Source: Acidobacteriaceae bacterium (GTDB lineage: Bacteria > Acidobacteriota > Terriglobia > Bryobacterales > Bryobacteraceae). From it: a stretch of 64,000 bases of DNA. The notes beneath the pieces are model-generated. The model made no database searches. It was not told the DNA's origin and saw only the letters and a program-made list of their open reading frames with translations. Positions 8,961-18,117 of the stretch are shown here, one piece after another. The translations under genes were made by a program, and so were the position numbers. Numbering within the stretch: the first letter of the stretch is position 1; every line of letters begins with the position of its first letter. The DNA lies in NCBI GenBank assembly GCA_019244055.1, contig JAFATG010000268.1, positions 62,001 through 126,000 of the forward strand. Reading direction: 5' to 3'.

Positions 8961-9347
8961 ATGAACTGGACAGCAGCAGGCGCGTTCCTAATGGCATTGG
9001 CAGTAGGATCGGGCGCATTCGGCGCGCATGGCCTCCGTGGCCGGCTGGACGCGTATTCAATGTCGGTATACGAAAAGGCCGTCTTCTATCATTTCGTGCA
9101 CGCGCTCGGCATCCTCCTGGTTTCTCTGCTGGCGCGCACGGGCGGAATTCCGATCGCAGCTCAGGCACGAGTCGGTTGGTTGTTGCTGATCGGAATTGTT
9201 CTCTTCTCGGGAAGCCTCTACGCCCTCGCAATTTCCGGTGTCCGCGTGCTCGGCGCAATCACGCCGTTCGGAGGGATCGCGTTTATCGTGGGTTGGCTCT
9301 GGCTTACTTACGAGGCGCTTAGAGCCGTTCGCGCGGTCCGGGCCTGA
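8961..9347 (+). CDS. DUF423 (YgdD-type) inner-membrane protein
   Basis: 128 residues with four hydrophobic helices. GAFGAHGLRGRLDAYSMSVYEKAVFYHFVHALGIL is the hallmark of DUF423, and ITPFGGIAFIVGWLWL is its C-terminal helix. The ATG at 8961 gives the usual family length; 8928 or 8817 would add sequence overlapping the divergent reductase. Biochemical role unknown. The 3' end overlaps the convergent rsmG by 40 bases. Confidence 0.8.
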   Translation: MNWTAAGAFLMALAVGSGAFGAHGLRGRLDAYSMSVYEKAVFYHFVHALGILLVSLLARTGGIPIAAQARVGWLLLIGIVLFSGSLYALAISGVRVLGAITPFGGIAFIVGWLWLTYEALRAVRAVRA

Positions 9348-10003
9348 GCTCGAATCTGGACCAAAGTTCGCGTTCCGAGTCCATTGGGTAACTCGTAGCG
9401 GCAAACGATCTCTGCGTCTAAATTCGCCGAGCGGCTCTCCTCGATCTCCTGATCGACTTCGGGGCCCTTGTAGAGCATTAAAGTTGAGCCTTGCCTGAGC
9501 GGCTTCTTAAACAGTTCAACTAATTTGTGCATGGGCGCTACGGCGCGAGCAATGATAATCTCCGGAAGCTGCGCGAGCGCCCGCTGCTCGGCTCGCTCGG
9601 CGACTACTTTCACGTTGTGCAATTCAAGTGCCTCCACGGCCGAATCTACAAACCGAGCCTTTTTTTGGATGGATTCAGCCAAGGTAAACTGCGTGCCCGG
9701 CAGCACAATCGACAGCGGCAAACCAGGAAAGCCGGCGCCCGTTCCGGCATCTAAGACGCGGCGGGCTAATACGAAGTGCTTCCACGGAGCCACCGAATCG
9801 TAGACATGCTTGATCGCTGCATCTTGTGGACCGGTGATGCGGGTGAGATTCATCGCCTCATTCGCTGCGAGAATTAGATGAAGATGCTGGGCCGCTTTGG
9901 CAATCAGCCTTTCACGGTACGGCAACTCAAGCGGTAGTACTCGCTCCAGTTCCTCCTCGAACTGCACGCTCCCATCATTGCATTCACAACAATGAGATTG
10001 CAT
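9308..10003 (-). CDS. rsmG: 16S rRNA (guanine-527-N7)-methyltransferase RsmG
   Basis: Class I SAM-dependent methyltransferase. Visible motifs are MNLTRI(T), the SAM loop VLDAGTGAGFPGLPLSI, the E of TLAESIQKKARFV, and the (I)ARAVAP segment. It methylates G527 in the 16S decoding region. Family length is about 210-240 residues; ATG 10003 gives 231. An upstream ATG at 10027 abuts the divergent ychF start, and a GTG about 12 codons in is also possible. The short early part is Cys-rich (HCCEC) and not part of the family. In many bacteria rsmG sits with gidA/parAB; here it does not. Confidence 0.87.
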   Translation of the reverse strand: MQSHCCECNDGSVQFEEELERVLPLELPYRERLIAKAAQHLHLILAANEAMNLTRITGPQDAAIKHVYDSVAPWKHFVLARRVLDAGTGAGFPGLPLSIVLPGTQFTLAESIQKKARFVDSAVEALELHNVKVVAERAEQRALAQLPEIIIARAVAPMHKLVELFKKPLRQGSTLMLYKGPEVDQEIEESRSANLDAEIVCRYELPNGLGTRTLVQIRAQARTARTALSAS

Positions 10004-10025
10004 TGGTACGCGAACATAGAAATGC

Positions 10026-11129
10026 ATGTTGAGAGCTGGAATCGTTGGCCTACCCAACGTCGGAAAGAGCACGCTGTTCAACGCGGTCACGCAAACGCGG
10101 AAAGCGCTGGCCGCCAATTACCGTTTCTGCACAATTGAACCGAACACCGGAATTGTGACGGTACCGGACGATCGTTTAGCCGTGCTCGCGAAAATGAGCG
10201 CCTCAGCGAAAATCATACCCGCCGTATTCGAATTCGTAGACATCGCTGGACTGGTGAAAGGCGCCAGCAAAGGAGAAGGACTCGGCAATCAGTTCCTCGG
10301 CCACATTCGGGAAGTGGATGCAATTGTCCAGGTAGTGCGATGCTTCGAAGACCCTAACATCGAACACGTGATGGATACGATCGACCCCGTTCGCGATATC
10401 GAGATCATCAACACGGAGCTCGTCCTCGCGGACCTGGAGTCAGTCGAGAAGAGGAAAATCAAGCAACAGAAAGCGGCTAAGAGCGGCGACAAGAAAGCGA
10501 TTGCCGAGCTAGAACTGTTGGACCGCCTGGGGGAGCATCTGGATAAGGGCAAGACTGTTGTTACGGCCGATCTTTCGCCCGACGACAAGACCGCGGTGAA
10601 GGGCTTTTTTCTGCTTACTTCAAAACCAACGCTCTTTGGCTGCAATGTCGCCGAAGGAGATCTGGCGACCGCCGACGAGAATAAGTACGTCGCGCAGGTA
10701 AGGAGCTATGTTGGCGAACATCATGATACGGGGGCAGTGGTCGTTTCGGCTGAAATCGAATCTGAGCTGGTTACTCTGACCGAAGAAGAGCGAGCGGAGT
10801 ACCTGGCCGGTTTAGGGGTCAGCGACACGGGCGCCAGCAATCTGATCCGTGAAGCGTACACGCTGCTTGGCCTAAGAACGTATCTGACGACCGGCGAAAA
10901 AGAGACGCGCGCCTGGACGATTCACGCGGGTGAGAAGGCCCCGCAAGCTGCGGGTGTGATCCACTCCGATTTCGAGAAAGCCTTTATCTCGGCCGAGTGT
11001 GTTTCTTACGATGATCTGGTAACAGCGGGCTCCTTTGCTCGAGCGCGCGAACTGGGCAAGCTGAGAACCGAAGGGAAGGAGTATGTGGTGCAGGACGGCG
11101 ACGTGATCGAGTTTAAGACCTACGTTTAG
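10026..11129 (+). CDS. ychF: YchF/OLA1 ribosome-binding P-loop ATPase
   Basis: 367 residues, the standard length. Walker A is GLPNVGKST, the G3 region is FVDIAGLVKGASKGEGLGNQFL, and NYRFCTIEPN and the C-terminal TGS domain (TTGEKETRAWTIHAGEKAPQAAGVIHSDFEKAFI) are present. YchF hydrolyses ATP rather than GTP and associates with ribosomes and stress responses. The substitution NYRF for the near-universal NYPF is the only unusual motif position. Its last 17 bases overlap the convergent pseudouridine synthase gene. Confidence 0.95.
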   Translation: MLRAGIVGLPNVGKSTLFNAVTQTRKALAANYRFCTIEPNTGIVTVPDDRLAVLAKMSASAKIIPAVFEFVDIAGLVKGASKGEGLGNQFLGHIREVDAIVQVVRCFEDPNIEHVMDTIDPVRDIEIINTELVLADLESVEKRKIKQQKAAKSGDKKAIAELELLDRLGEHLDKGKTVVTADLSPDDKTAVKGFFLLTSKPTLFGCNVAEGDLATADENKYVAQVRSYVGEHHDTGAVVVSAEIESELVTLTEEERAEYLAGLGVSDTGASNLIREAYTLLGLRTYLTTGEKETRAWTIHAGEKAPQAAGVIHSDFEKAFISAECVSYDDLVTAGSFARARELGKLRTEGKEYVVQDGDVIEFKTYV

Positions 11130-11859
11130 CTCTGGACAGCTTGCGCAAGCTAGCCACTTCTTCCTTCGTCAGCTCGCGCCATTGTCCGATTTGAAGAGCT
11201 TCGAGCGTAAGCGGGCCGATTCGCGTCCGAACCAGTTTCAACACCTTGCTACCGATCGCCTCGATCATTCTCCTCACCTGGCGATTACGTCCTTCGGTGA
11301 TCGTGAGCTCCAGGAATGTGTACTTAGCCGAATCCCGGATTCTCATCACTTGGGCCGGGCGAGTGGGACCATCTTTCAATTCAACGCCCGAGGCAAGCCT
11401 CCGGAGTTGTTCGTCCGAAAGGAGAGTCGCAGCTTTTACCAGATACGTTTTCGGCAACTCATGCTCGGGATTCGTCATCGCCTCTGCAAGGTCGTGATCA
11501 TTAGTGAGCAACAACAGACCCGAGGTATCCAGATCGAGTCGTCCGACGGTCCCGACAAATTGATCCACTTCGGGGATTAAGCTGTAGACGGTGGCCCTGC
11601 CCTGCGGGTCGCGATAGCTGGTGATGTAACCCTTGGGCTTGTATAGAAGAATATAGCGGCGATCTAGGCTCTTTACGAGCCTTCCATCAAGGGTGACTTT
11701 ATCCCTTTGAAGATCCACCCAGTGATCTGGCGTCTGCACGACTTTTCCATTCACGCAAACGCGTCCACTTCCAATCCACCTGCGCGCTTCCGTACGCGAG
11801 CCCAGTCCCGCCTTGGAGACCATACGGTCGAGCGTTTTCAGCGTGCGCCCAGGTTTCAC
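11113..11859 (-). CDS. RsuA/RluB-family rRNA pseudouridine synthase
   Basis: 248 residues: an N-terminal S4 RNA-binding domain (LDRMVSKAGLGSRTEARRWIGSGRVCVNG), then the synthase domain with the catalytic-Asp motif GRLDLDTSGLLLLTND and the later EGRNRQVRRM block. The family isomerises a specific uridine in 16S or 23S rRNA. RluB (23S U2605) is the most likely assignment, but RsuA/RluE/RluF cannot be excluded without alignment. The GTG start shares one base with the stop of the upstream permease-amidohydrolase gene, so they are probably cotranscribed. Confidence 0.88.
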   Translation of the reverse strand: MKPGRTLKTLDRMVSKAGLGSRTEARRWIGSGRVCVNGKVVQTPDHWVDLQRDKVTLDGRLVKSLDRRYILLYKPKGYITSYRDPQGRATVYSLIPEVDQFVGTVGRLDLDTSGLLLLTNDHDLAEAMTNPEHELPKTYLVKAATLLSDEQLRRLASGVELKDGPTRPAQVMRIRDSAKYTFLELTITEGRNRQVRRMIEAIGSKVLKLVRTRIGPLTLEALQIGQWRELTKEEVASLRKLSRAKRRS

Positions 11860-14057
11860 TACTTGTCTTGATTAAACAGTTCCGGACGGTCGATGTGCTC
11901 GCCGCGAAACATGACGTAGTTGACATGTTCAACATTGGCAATGTCCTGCAAGGGATCGCCGTCGACGAGGATCAGCGTCGCATCGCGGCCGTTTTGGATG
12001 GATCCAATATGGTCATCGGCGTGCAACCATTTCGCAGCATTGTAGGTGGCCGCTTGTAGCGCAATAGCCGGAGGTATGCCGGCTTTCACCCATAACTCCA
12101 TTTCATGCTGAACTGTTGGCCCATGAATCACCAGCATGTTGCCCGCATCACTGCCGGTGATCAACATGACTCCACATTTATAGGCATCGAGCAGGTTCTG
12201 ATTGGCACGGCTGAAAGCCTGCTTGAAAAATGCCGCCTTCTCGCTTGGCTTTTCTTTCTTAACCATCTCGCGAGTCGCTTCGATCAGATCCGCCGGACCA
12301 ACCTGCTGTAATAGTGAGTCATTCAAGACGTCCGCATTTCCGGATAGCAAGTTCGCCATTCCCTCGAAGACGCTAAGTGTTGAGTCATAGGCGATCGACT
12401 TGCGCTTCATTTCAGCAAACGTGGGATCCGGTATGAGGTCAACCATGGAACCATGTTCAATGCTGTTTGTGCCCGCGCTCACGGCGTCCTTCATATCCGC
12501 GGAACTACCGGTGTGAGTCGCCGAGGGCAAATTATCTTTCTTCGCCTCGGCAATGATCGAATCGTACATGCTGGTGTCGAGGCGATTGAACAAGCCCCAG
12601 CCAGCATTTCCCGCCTCCAGCACTGCTTTGATGCAATCAACATGTGCCTCCGCGAGCGCATCCACCTGCTTGCGGGCCTCGTCCGCGGACTTCGGTAGGC
12701 GCACGAACTGCTCCTCTCCTTCTTTCCGCATGTTTTCCGGTAGCATTTTGAGTAACTCAGTCGGATGGCCGCCCTCAGCCGTAAACAGTGGGCCGCAAGT
12801 GAAAACCTGCGCGCCAAGATAGTTGCCGGAAGCGACGTCTTTGCGAAGTCCCACAGCCTGATTCAACCAATCTCCAGTGCTTCGGACCGCTGTTACGCCG
12901 CTATAGAGGTAAGCGGCCAACCGGCGTTTGCCCGCGTTCGGATCGGCATATTTCGCCGAATCGGCATACACTCCGCCTGGCGCCCCCAGGTGCACATGCA
13001 TGTCGATTAAACCGGGCAACAGGGTCTTGCCGGAAGCCTCCACGATTTCGGCATCGAGTTTCTTGGGATCAGCCGGCGGAGTGCCGTATACCAGAGCGAT
13101 CTTTGCTTCTCGCACCAGAACCGCGCCTCTTTCGATCACTGTTCCATTTCCGACAAAAATACGGGCATTCTGAAACAGAACCGACCGGTTCCGCATGAGA
13201 TTGCGCGAAACTATTTTCGCCTGCTCGATATTTTGCTTGGAATACGCCTGATACCCGCCCATGATGAAAAAAGGCGCAAGCACCGCAATAATCCATAGCT
13301 TTGCACTGGCCACTATCTTCTCTTCCTTCTCCCAGCGGAACAGCTTGGCGCCCACGAAGAAAGCGACACAGAGAGTGATAATCAACGCGACTACTGAGGC
13401 GAGATTCTTCCAGGCGCTCTCGCCTCCGATCATGATCGACTGCATGCCCTGGAAAAGGTACGTTGAAGGCAAAAATTGCCCGATCTCCTGTACCCAGACC
13501 GGCATCATGCTGGTCGGGAATGTGGCGCCGCTCAGAAACAGCATCGGCAGATACAGGATTTGGATCAGAATGCCGCCTTCCTGCGCCGAATTGACAACCG
13601 CGGCGATGATCATTCCGAGGGAGCGGAACGCCAGAACGCCGATCGATACGAAAACAAACAGCGATAAAAGATTGTGAGGAATCGGCGCGTTGTACAGAAC
13701 ATGGCCGAAAAACAGGAATAGGACGACAACGGGCAGGAAAGCAACCAGACCGGATACGAGAGAGGCCACCAGAATTGGCCCCGGCGTGATCGGGGCGACT
13801 TTAAACCGGCGCAAAACATTGGTTTCGCGATCCTGAACCGTGCGCATACCGGCGCCGAAGAAGCCGCTGCCGAGAACGCTGATGATCAGCACCATGGCTA
13901 TCACTTGCTGCATGGCAGCCGGGCTCTGGCGCGCATCGAAGACCTGCGCGAACAGGAAAAAGAACACGAGAGGAAACAGATAACTGAAGAACAGGACCGA
14001 ACGGTCCCGGCCCATCAGGCGCAAGTTACTCTTAATTTGAGCTAGATAGGGTTTCAT
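11859..14057 (-). CDS. ABC-2 permease fused to amidohydrolase
   Basis: 732 residues combining two families. Residues 1-~245 are a complete six-helix ABC-2 permease of the DrrB/YadH kind (RLMGRDRSVLFFSYLFPLVFFFLF... LFLSGATFPTSMMPVWVQ). A seventh helix (~253-270, LWIIAVLAPFFIMGGY) and a short linker lead into a full imidazolonepropionase-like amidohydrolase (~290-732): metal-binding IDMHVHLG (HxH at 354/356), THTGSS, IEHGSM, TGSDAGN. The extra helix would put the enzyme on the outer face of the membrane. One continuous frame with no internal start is evident. It begins directly after the ATPase gene. The transported or hydrolysed substrate is unknown. Confidence 0.88.
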   Translation of the reverse strand: MKPYLAQIKSNLRLMGRDRSVLFFSYLFPLVFFFLFAQVFDARQSPAAMQQVIAMVLIISVLGSGFFGAGMRTVQDRETNVLRRFKVAPITPGPILVASLVSGLVAFLPVVVLFLFFGHVLYNAPIPHNLLSLFVFVSIGVLAFRSLGMIIAAVVNSAQEGGILIQILYLPMLFLSGATFPTSMMPVWVQEIGQFLPSTYLFQGMQSIMIGGESAWKNLASVVALIITLCVAFFVGAKLFRWEKEEKIVASAKLWIIAVLAPFFIMGGYQAYSKQNIEQAKIVSRNLMRNRSVLFQNARIFVGNGTVIERGAVLVREAKIALVYGTPPADPKKLDAEIVEASGKTLLPGLIDMHVHLGAPGGVYADSAKYADPNAGKRRLAAYLYSGVTAVRSTGDWLNQAVGLRKDVASGNYLGAQVFTCGPLFTAEGGHPTELLKMLPENMRKEGEEQFVRLPKSADEARKQVDALAEAHVDCIKAVLEAGNAGWGLFNRLDTSMYDSIIAEAKKDNLPSATHTGSSADMKDAVSAGTNSIEHGSMVDLIPDPTFAEMKRKSIAYDSTLSVFEGMANLLSGNADVLNDSLLQQVGPADLIEATREMVKKEKPSEKAAFFKQAFSRANQNLLDAYKCGVMLITGSDAGNMLVIHGPTVQHEMELWVKAGIPPAIALQAATYNAAKWLHADDHIGSIQNGRDATLILVDGDPLQDIANVEHVNYVMFRGEHIDRPELFNQDK

Positions 14058-14987
14058 TTACTCGCGCAGCCTGCGGCCTGTCAGCTCAATGAAGACATCT
14101 TCGAGCGTGGGGCGTTTGAGATGTATGTCAAGCAGCTTTAAATTCCGCTGATCGATCCATTTGACCAGCTCAACGATGGTCGCGGCCGGCGAGTCGGTCT
14201 GCACCGCAAGGGTCCGGTTGTCATCCCGCGTTGTATGTTTCTCGTTGCGCAGCGCCTCCGGCAATTGCTCGATGGGCATGGCTTCATTCGTAGTAACCTC
14301 CACCAGTGTCAGTCCCAGGACGCGCTGCTGGATCTCGCGTGGAGTGCCCTGCTCGATGATCTTGCCGTGATCGATAATAGCAACGCGATCACAGAGGCGC
14401 TCGGCCTCTTCGATGTAGTGAGTGGTAATCAGAATTGAGCGGCGATCCTTTTTCAATTCCTGAATGACGCCGTGAATTTCGTGCCGCACCTGCGGGTCGA
14501 GGCCGGTAGTCGGCTCATCGAGAAACAGAAGAGCTGGGTCATTCAGAAGTGCCAGCGCCAGCGCGACACGCTGCTTCTGCCCTCCGGAAAGCGACTTGTA
14601 GTACGCGTTCTTCTTTTCCCAGAGCTGCAAGCGCTGCAATAATTTCTCCAGGTCGGCCTGCTTGTCGTAGAACGCGCTGAACAACTCGAGCGCTTCCCTT
14701 ACCTGAATCTTGTCCGGAAGGTTTGTGGCCTGCAGACACACACCGATGCGATTCTTGATTGCCTTACTCTGCAGAGCTGGATCAAGGCCCAGCACTGAAA
14801 CCTGCCCTTTGGTGCGCGGGCGCAGACCCTCCAGAATTTCGATCGTGGTGGTCTTCCCCGCCCCGTTCGGTCCCAGCAAGCCGAACACCTCTCCGGCTTC
14901 GATCTCGAGGTCTATGCCACGGACCGCCTCCACATCGCCATAGGACTTGTACAGATCTCTAACGAGAACGGCAGGCGAATTGTTCAT
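14058..14987 (-). CDS. ABC transporter ATP-binding subunit (DrrA-like)
   Basis: 309 residues: Walker A GLLGPNGAGKTTTIE, Q-loop GVCLQATN, signature LSGGQKQRVALALAL, Walker B LLFLDEPTTGLDPQ, H-switch ITTHYIEEAERLCD, and the ~80-residue C-terminal domain common in DrrA/CcmA-type exporters. It energises the fused permease immediately downstream (no intergenic gap). An inverted repeat upstream may be a control site. Confidence 0.93.
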   Translation of the reverse strand: MNNSPAVLVRDLYKSYGDVEAVRGIDLEIEAGEVFGLLGPNGAGKTTTIEILEGLRPRTKGQVSVLGLDPALQSKAIKNRIGVCLQATNLPDKIQVREALELFSAFYDKQADLEKLLQRLQLWEKKNAYYKSLSGGQKQRVALALALLNDPALLFLDEPTTGLDPQVRHEIHGVIQELKKDRRSILITTHYIEEAERLCDRVAIIDHGKIIEQGTPREIQQRVLGLTLVEVTTNEAMPIEQLPEALRNEKHTTRDDNRTLAVQTDSPAATIVELVKWIDQRNLKLLDIHLKRPTLEDVFIELTGRRLRE

Positions 14988-15027
14988 GTTCTAGAACAGT
15001 ATCCACAATCCCCATGTAAATACGATA

Positions 15028-15048
15028 TTCAAACGACGAAAGTTTGAA
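15028..15048. promoter_or_regulatory. Inverted repeat upstream of the ABC exporter
   Basis: TTCAAAC-gacgaaa-GTTTGAA is a perfect seven-base inverted repeat with a seven-base spacer, about 40-60 bases before the ABC ATPase start. The size and placement suit a dimeric repressor operator, or a small terminator-like hairpin without a T-tract. No regulator gene is adjacent, so the partner is unknown. Confidence 0.35.
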
Positions 15049-15078
15049 AGTTCATGACGAGTTGCCAGCCGGCGGCGA

Positions 15079-16323
15079 TCATTCGCTCCGCGTCAGGTCG
15101 TCATACTTTTCGCGTCTTCTGGCGATCGCGACACGTCTGCCATCCACCAGCAGCTCGCAAGGGCGCGGGCGGGAATTGTAGTTAGACGCGAGCACAAATC
15201 CGTAAGCGCCGGCAGTGCGAATCGCGAGAAGCTCGCCCGGTTCGACCGGAGCCATGTCGCGCCCCCGCGCAAAGAAATCTCCCGTCTCACAGATCGGACC
15301 GACGATGTCGGCATGGATCAATCCCTCGCCGCCGGGCTGGATCACTGGAACGATTTCGTGATGAGCCTGGTATAGAGCCGGACGAATCAGATCGTTCATT
15401 GCGCCATCCACCACCACAAACGTCTTTTGACCGTTTGTTTTCACCAGGAGCACGCGAGTCAGGAGCACGCCGGCCTCGGCCACAATGGAGCGTCCGGGTT
15501 CAAGCGTCAATGTGACATCGGCTTTCGCCAGCTTAGGCCGAAGCTTCTTCGCGAACGTCTCGATGCTGATAGCCCGCTCACTAGATCGGTACGGAACGCC
15601 GAGGCCACCGCCCAGGTCGAGATTGCGGATTGGAATGCCCTGAGATCGGAGACGATCGATTAGTCGCAGCGCCTTGTCAGCCGCTTCGACCAGAGGATCG
15701 AGGTCGAGAAGCTGCGATCCGATATGGCAGCTCACACCGTCTGGTAGAAGACTAGGGAGTTGAGCAGCGCGATGGTACAGCGCTTCGGCGGCATTTATAC
15801 TCACTCCGAACTTGTGTTCACGAAGGCCGGTGGAGATATACGGGTGCGTAATGGCGTCTACATCGGGGTTTACGCGAATTGCAATAGACGCGGTTCGACC
15901 GAGTGAATTGGCGATCCCTGAAATGGTCTCAATCTCCGACTCCGATTCGCAGTTGAAACTATGAATCCCTTCCGCGAGGGCAAAACGAATTTCGGAAGCC
16001 GCCTTTCCGACGCCCGAAAAGACAACAGTTCGCCCATCTCCCCCGGCTTTCAGCACCCGGTAAAGCTCGCCGCCGGAAACAATATCGAACCCGGACCCTT
16101 CCTCAGCCAAGAGTCGTAAAACAGAGAGATTGGAATTTGCCTTCACCGAATAGCAGATCCGGCAGCTTAAATCTGAAAATGCGCTTTGGTACGCACGGAA
16201 GCGGGCGCGAATCGCCGAACTGGAATAGACATATGCTGGAGTTCCATAGGTCTCGCCAATTGAGGCAAGGTCTACCTGCTCGCAGACGAGCGTCCCGTTC
16301 TCGTAGCGAAAAGCGTCGTTCAT
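15079..16323 (-). CDS. lysA: Diaminopimelate decarboxylase
   Basis: 414 residues, fold-type III PLP enzyme. The PLP lysine is in CYSVKANSN (K61); the glycine-rich phosphate site is DLGGGLGVPY; EPGRSIVAEAG and the dimer-active-site GPICETGD are present, with the final GAYGFVLASNYNSRPRP. It converts meso-diaminopimelate to lysine, the last step of lysine synthesis. It lies seven bases after the GAF/phosphatase gene and is probably in the deoC-phosphatase-lysA unit. No dapF/dapA is adjacent. Confidence 0.93.
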   Translation of the reverse strand: MNDAFRYENGTLVCEQVDLASIGETYGTPAYVYSSSAIRARFRAYQSAFSDLSCRICYSVKANSNLSVLRLLAEEGSGFDIVSGGELYRVLKAGGDGRTVVFSGVGKAASEIRFALAEGIHSFNCESESEIETISGIANSLGRTASIAIRVNPDVDAITHPYISTGLREHKFGVSINAAEALYHRAAQLPSLLPDGVSCHIGSQLLDLDPLVEAADKALRLIDRLRSQGIPIRNLDLGGGLGVPYRSSERAISIETFAKKLRPKLAKADVTLTLEPGRSIVAEAGVLLTRVLLVKTNGQKTFVVVDGAMNDLIRPALYQAHHEIVPVIQPGGEGLIHADIVGPICETGDFFARGRDMAPVEPGELLAIRTAGAYGFVLASNYNSRPRPCELLVDGRRVAIARRREKYDDLTRSE

Positions 16324-16329
16324 TCCGCC

Positions 16330-18117
16330 TTAGAGGACCTTGAGTACGATTACTGTTTGATCGTCGGTCAGCGGGGTGGCGCCGCGAAATGCGTCAATAT
16401 CAGCGAAGATCTTGTCGGCTAGCTGCTGAGGATCGTTTTCGTAATTGGACATCACCATCTTAGCGAGGCGCTCGTGTCCATAAGTCTCGGCATCTTCGGT
16501 CAATCCTGCTTCCGGCAAAGCGCTCAGATCATCTTCGAGCTGGTCCTCGACGCCATCCGAGCACAGAACCAAAACATCATCGGTCTCGGCCACAATCTCG
16601 ACCTGCTCATAGCTTTGGCCTTCGAGCAGTCCGATCGGTACGCCTTCGGCGCGGGCTTCGATGATTTCGCCTTTCCGGCATAGCATCGGCGGAAGGGTTC
16701 CGGCGCTGACAACCGTGAATGTGCGGGTTCGCGCCGACCATACGATCAGCGACAGAGTCGCATATTGAGAGTCCACCCTACGCTCGAGAAGCGCTTCATT
16801 GAGCGATTTCATGAGTTCTGCCGGACTCCGCCGCCGAGCAGCCATCGTTCGCAGCAAACCCGAGATCAGCGCCCCGTACAAGGCTGCTGCCGCGCCTTTC
16901 CCGCTCACATCTCCAAACGCAATGAGCGTGTATTCATCGCCCTGTTCGAAAAAATCATAGAGATCGCCGCTGATGGCGCGCGCAGGCCTGGTGTTCAAGC
17001 CGACATCGACCCCCAGGATTTCGGTGATCGAGCGAGGCATCAGAACGGACTGGAGCTTATAAGCGGCCTGCAGATCCTGCTCCATACTCTGCTCGCGCTG
17101 CGCGAGTTCCTCGTACAAGCGCGCGTTTTCTACCGAAGTGGATATTTGGGGCGCCAGCAGAGTCAATGCCCGCACGTGATCATCCGTGAAAAATCCGAGT
17201 TTCTCGCTTTCAAGATCGATCACTCCGATCATCCGATCCCGCAATATCAGCGGGACGGCCACTTCCGAGCGAATGTCGCTATGCGAAGCGATGTACCGAG
17301 GATCCTGGGTCACGTCCGCCACACGAATGGCCTGCCGGCTTTGGGCAGCCGCTCCCGTAATCCCTTTTCCGTATTCGATGTTCTCCACGGTCGTTTTCTC
17401 GTCATAACGCTGGCTGAACCGGCAACGAAGCAGCCTTCGATCTTCCTCATAAAGAAAAATGCTGAAGGCGTCAAAACCAATCAAAGCGTGGATCGTGACC
17501 GCAATTCTTGTTAACAACTCATCGATTTCGAGAATGGAACTGAACTCGTGCGACAGATGGGCCAGCGCGCGCAGCGTGCGATTCTGGCGCTCCACGCGGC
17601 GATAGAGCCTCGCATTATCGATTGCAATCCCAACGCGGCTTGCGATCAGCTCCAGTAGAGCGCGATCCTGCTCGGAAAACGCATTCAATCGAGTGGATTG
17701 AAGATCGATCACGCCTACAAGCTTGCCGCGGACCAGCATGGGGACTGTCAGTTCGGCGCGAACTGCATCCAACGCGTTCAGATATCGCGGGTCAGTGCGC
17801 ACGTCACCAACCAGAATGGGCCGGCGGCTTTGAGCTGCGGCCCCCGTGATGCCTTCGCCCGGTCCAATCAACAGACTCCTCGCTACCTCGTCACGGTGGC
17901 CAATGGAATACCGCATCTTGAGAGTGCGCGAACGCTCGGTATAAAGAAGGATGGCGAACAGCTCGTAGGGAATAACTTCCTTTACGATCTCGGCGACATT
18001 CGCGAGCAGCCGGTCCAGATCGAGTGTCTCCGCGGTGACCGTACTGACCTGAAGCAGAAAATCGAGCAGCTCGGCGCGCTCACGGAAACGGACCACGCCT
18101 TTGCGAGGAACCGCCAT
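16330..18117 (-). CDS. Two-GAF-domain SpoIIE/PP2C-type serine phosphatase (RsbU-like)
   Basis: 595 residues: GAF 1 (~20-165), GAF 2 (~185-335), a short coiled linker with ENARLYEELAQREQSMEQDL, then a SpoIIE PP2C domain (~370-595) with SGDLYDFF, FGDVSGKGAAAALYGA and LCSDGVEDQ metal-ligand Asp motifs. Both GAF domains share the GKGITGAAAQSR-like stretch, indicating internal duplication. RsbU-type phosphatases dephosphorylate anti-anti-sigma factors in partner-switching cascades; no such partner is encoded nearby. ATG 18117 overlaps the deoC stop (TGATG). Confidence 0.88.
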   Translation of the reverse strand: MAVPRKGVVRFRERAELLDFLLQVSTVTAETLDLDRLLANVAEIVKEVIPYELFAILLYTERSRTLKMRYSIGHRDEVARSLLIGPGEGITGAAAQSRRPILVGDVRTDPRYLNALDAVRAELTVPMLVRGKLVGVIDLQSTRLNAFSEQDRALLELIASRVGIAIDNARLYRRVERQNRTLRALAHLSHEFSSILEIDELLTRIAVTIHALIGFDAFSIFLYEEDRRLLRCRFSQRYDEKTTVENIEYGKGITGAAAQSRQAIRVADVTQDPRYIASHSDIRSEVAVPLILRDRMIGVIDLESEKLGFFTDDHVRALTLLAPQISTSVENARLYEELAQREQSMEQDLQAAYKLQSVLMPRSITEILGVDVGLNTRPARAISGDLYDFFEQGDEYTLIAFGDVSGKGAAAALYGALISGLLRTMAARRRSPAELMKSLNEALLERRVDSQYATLSLIVWSARTRTFTVVSAGTLPPMLCRKGEIIEARAEGVPIGLLEGQSYEQVEIVAETDDVLVLCSDGVEDQLEDDLSALPEAGLTEDAETYGHERLAKMVMSNYENDPQQLADKIFADIDAFRGATPLTDDQTVIVLKVL

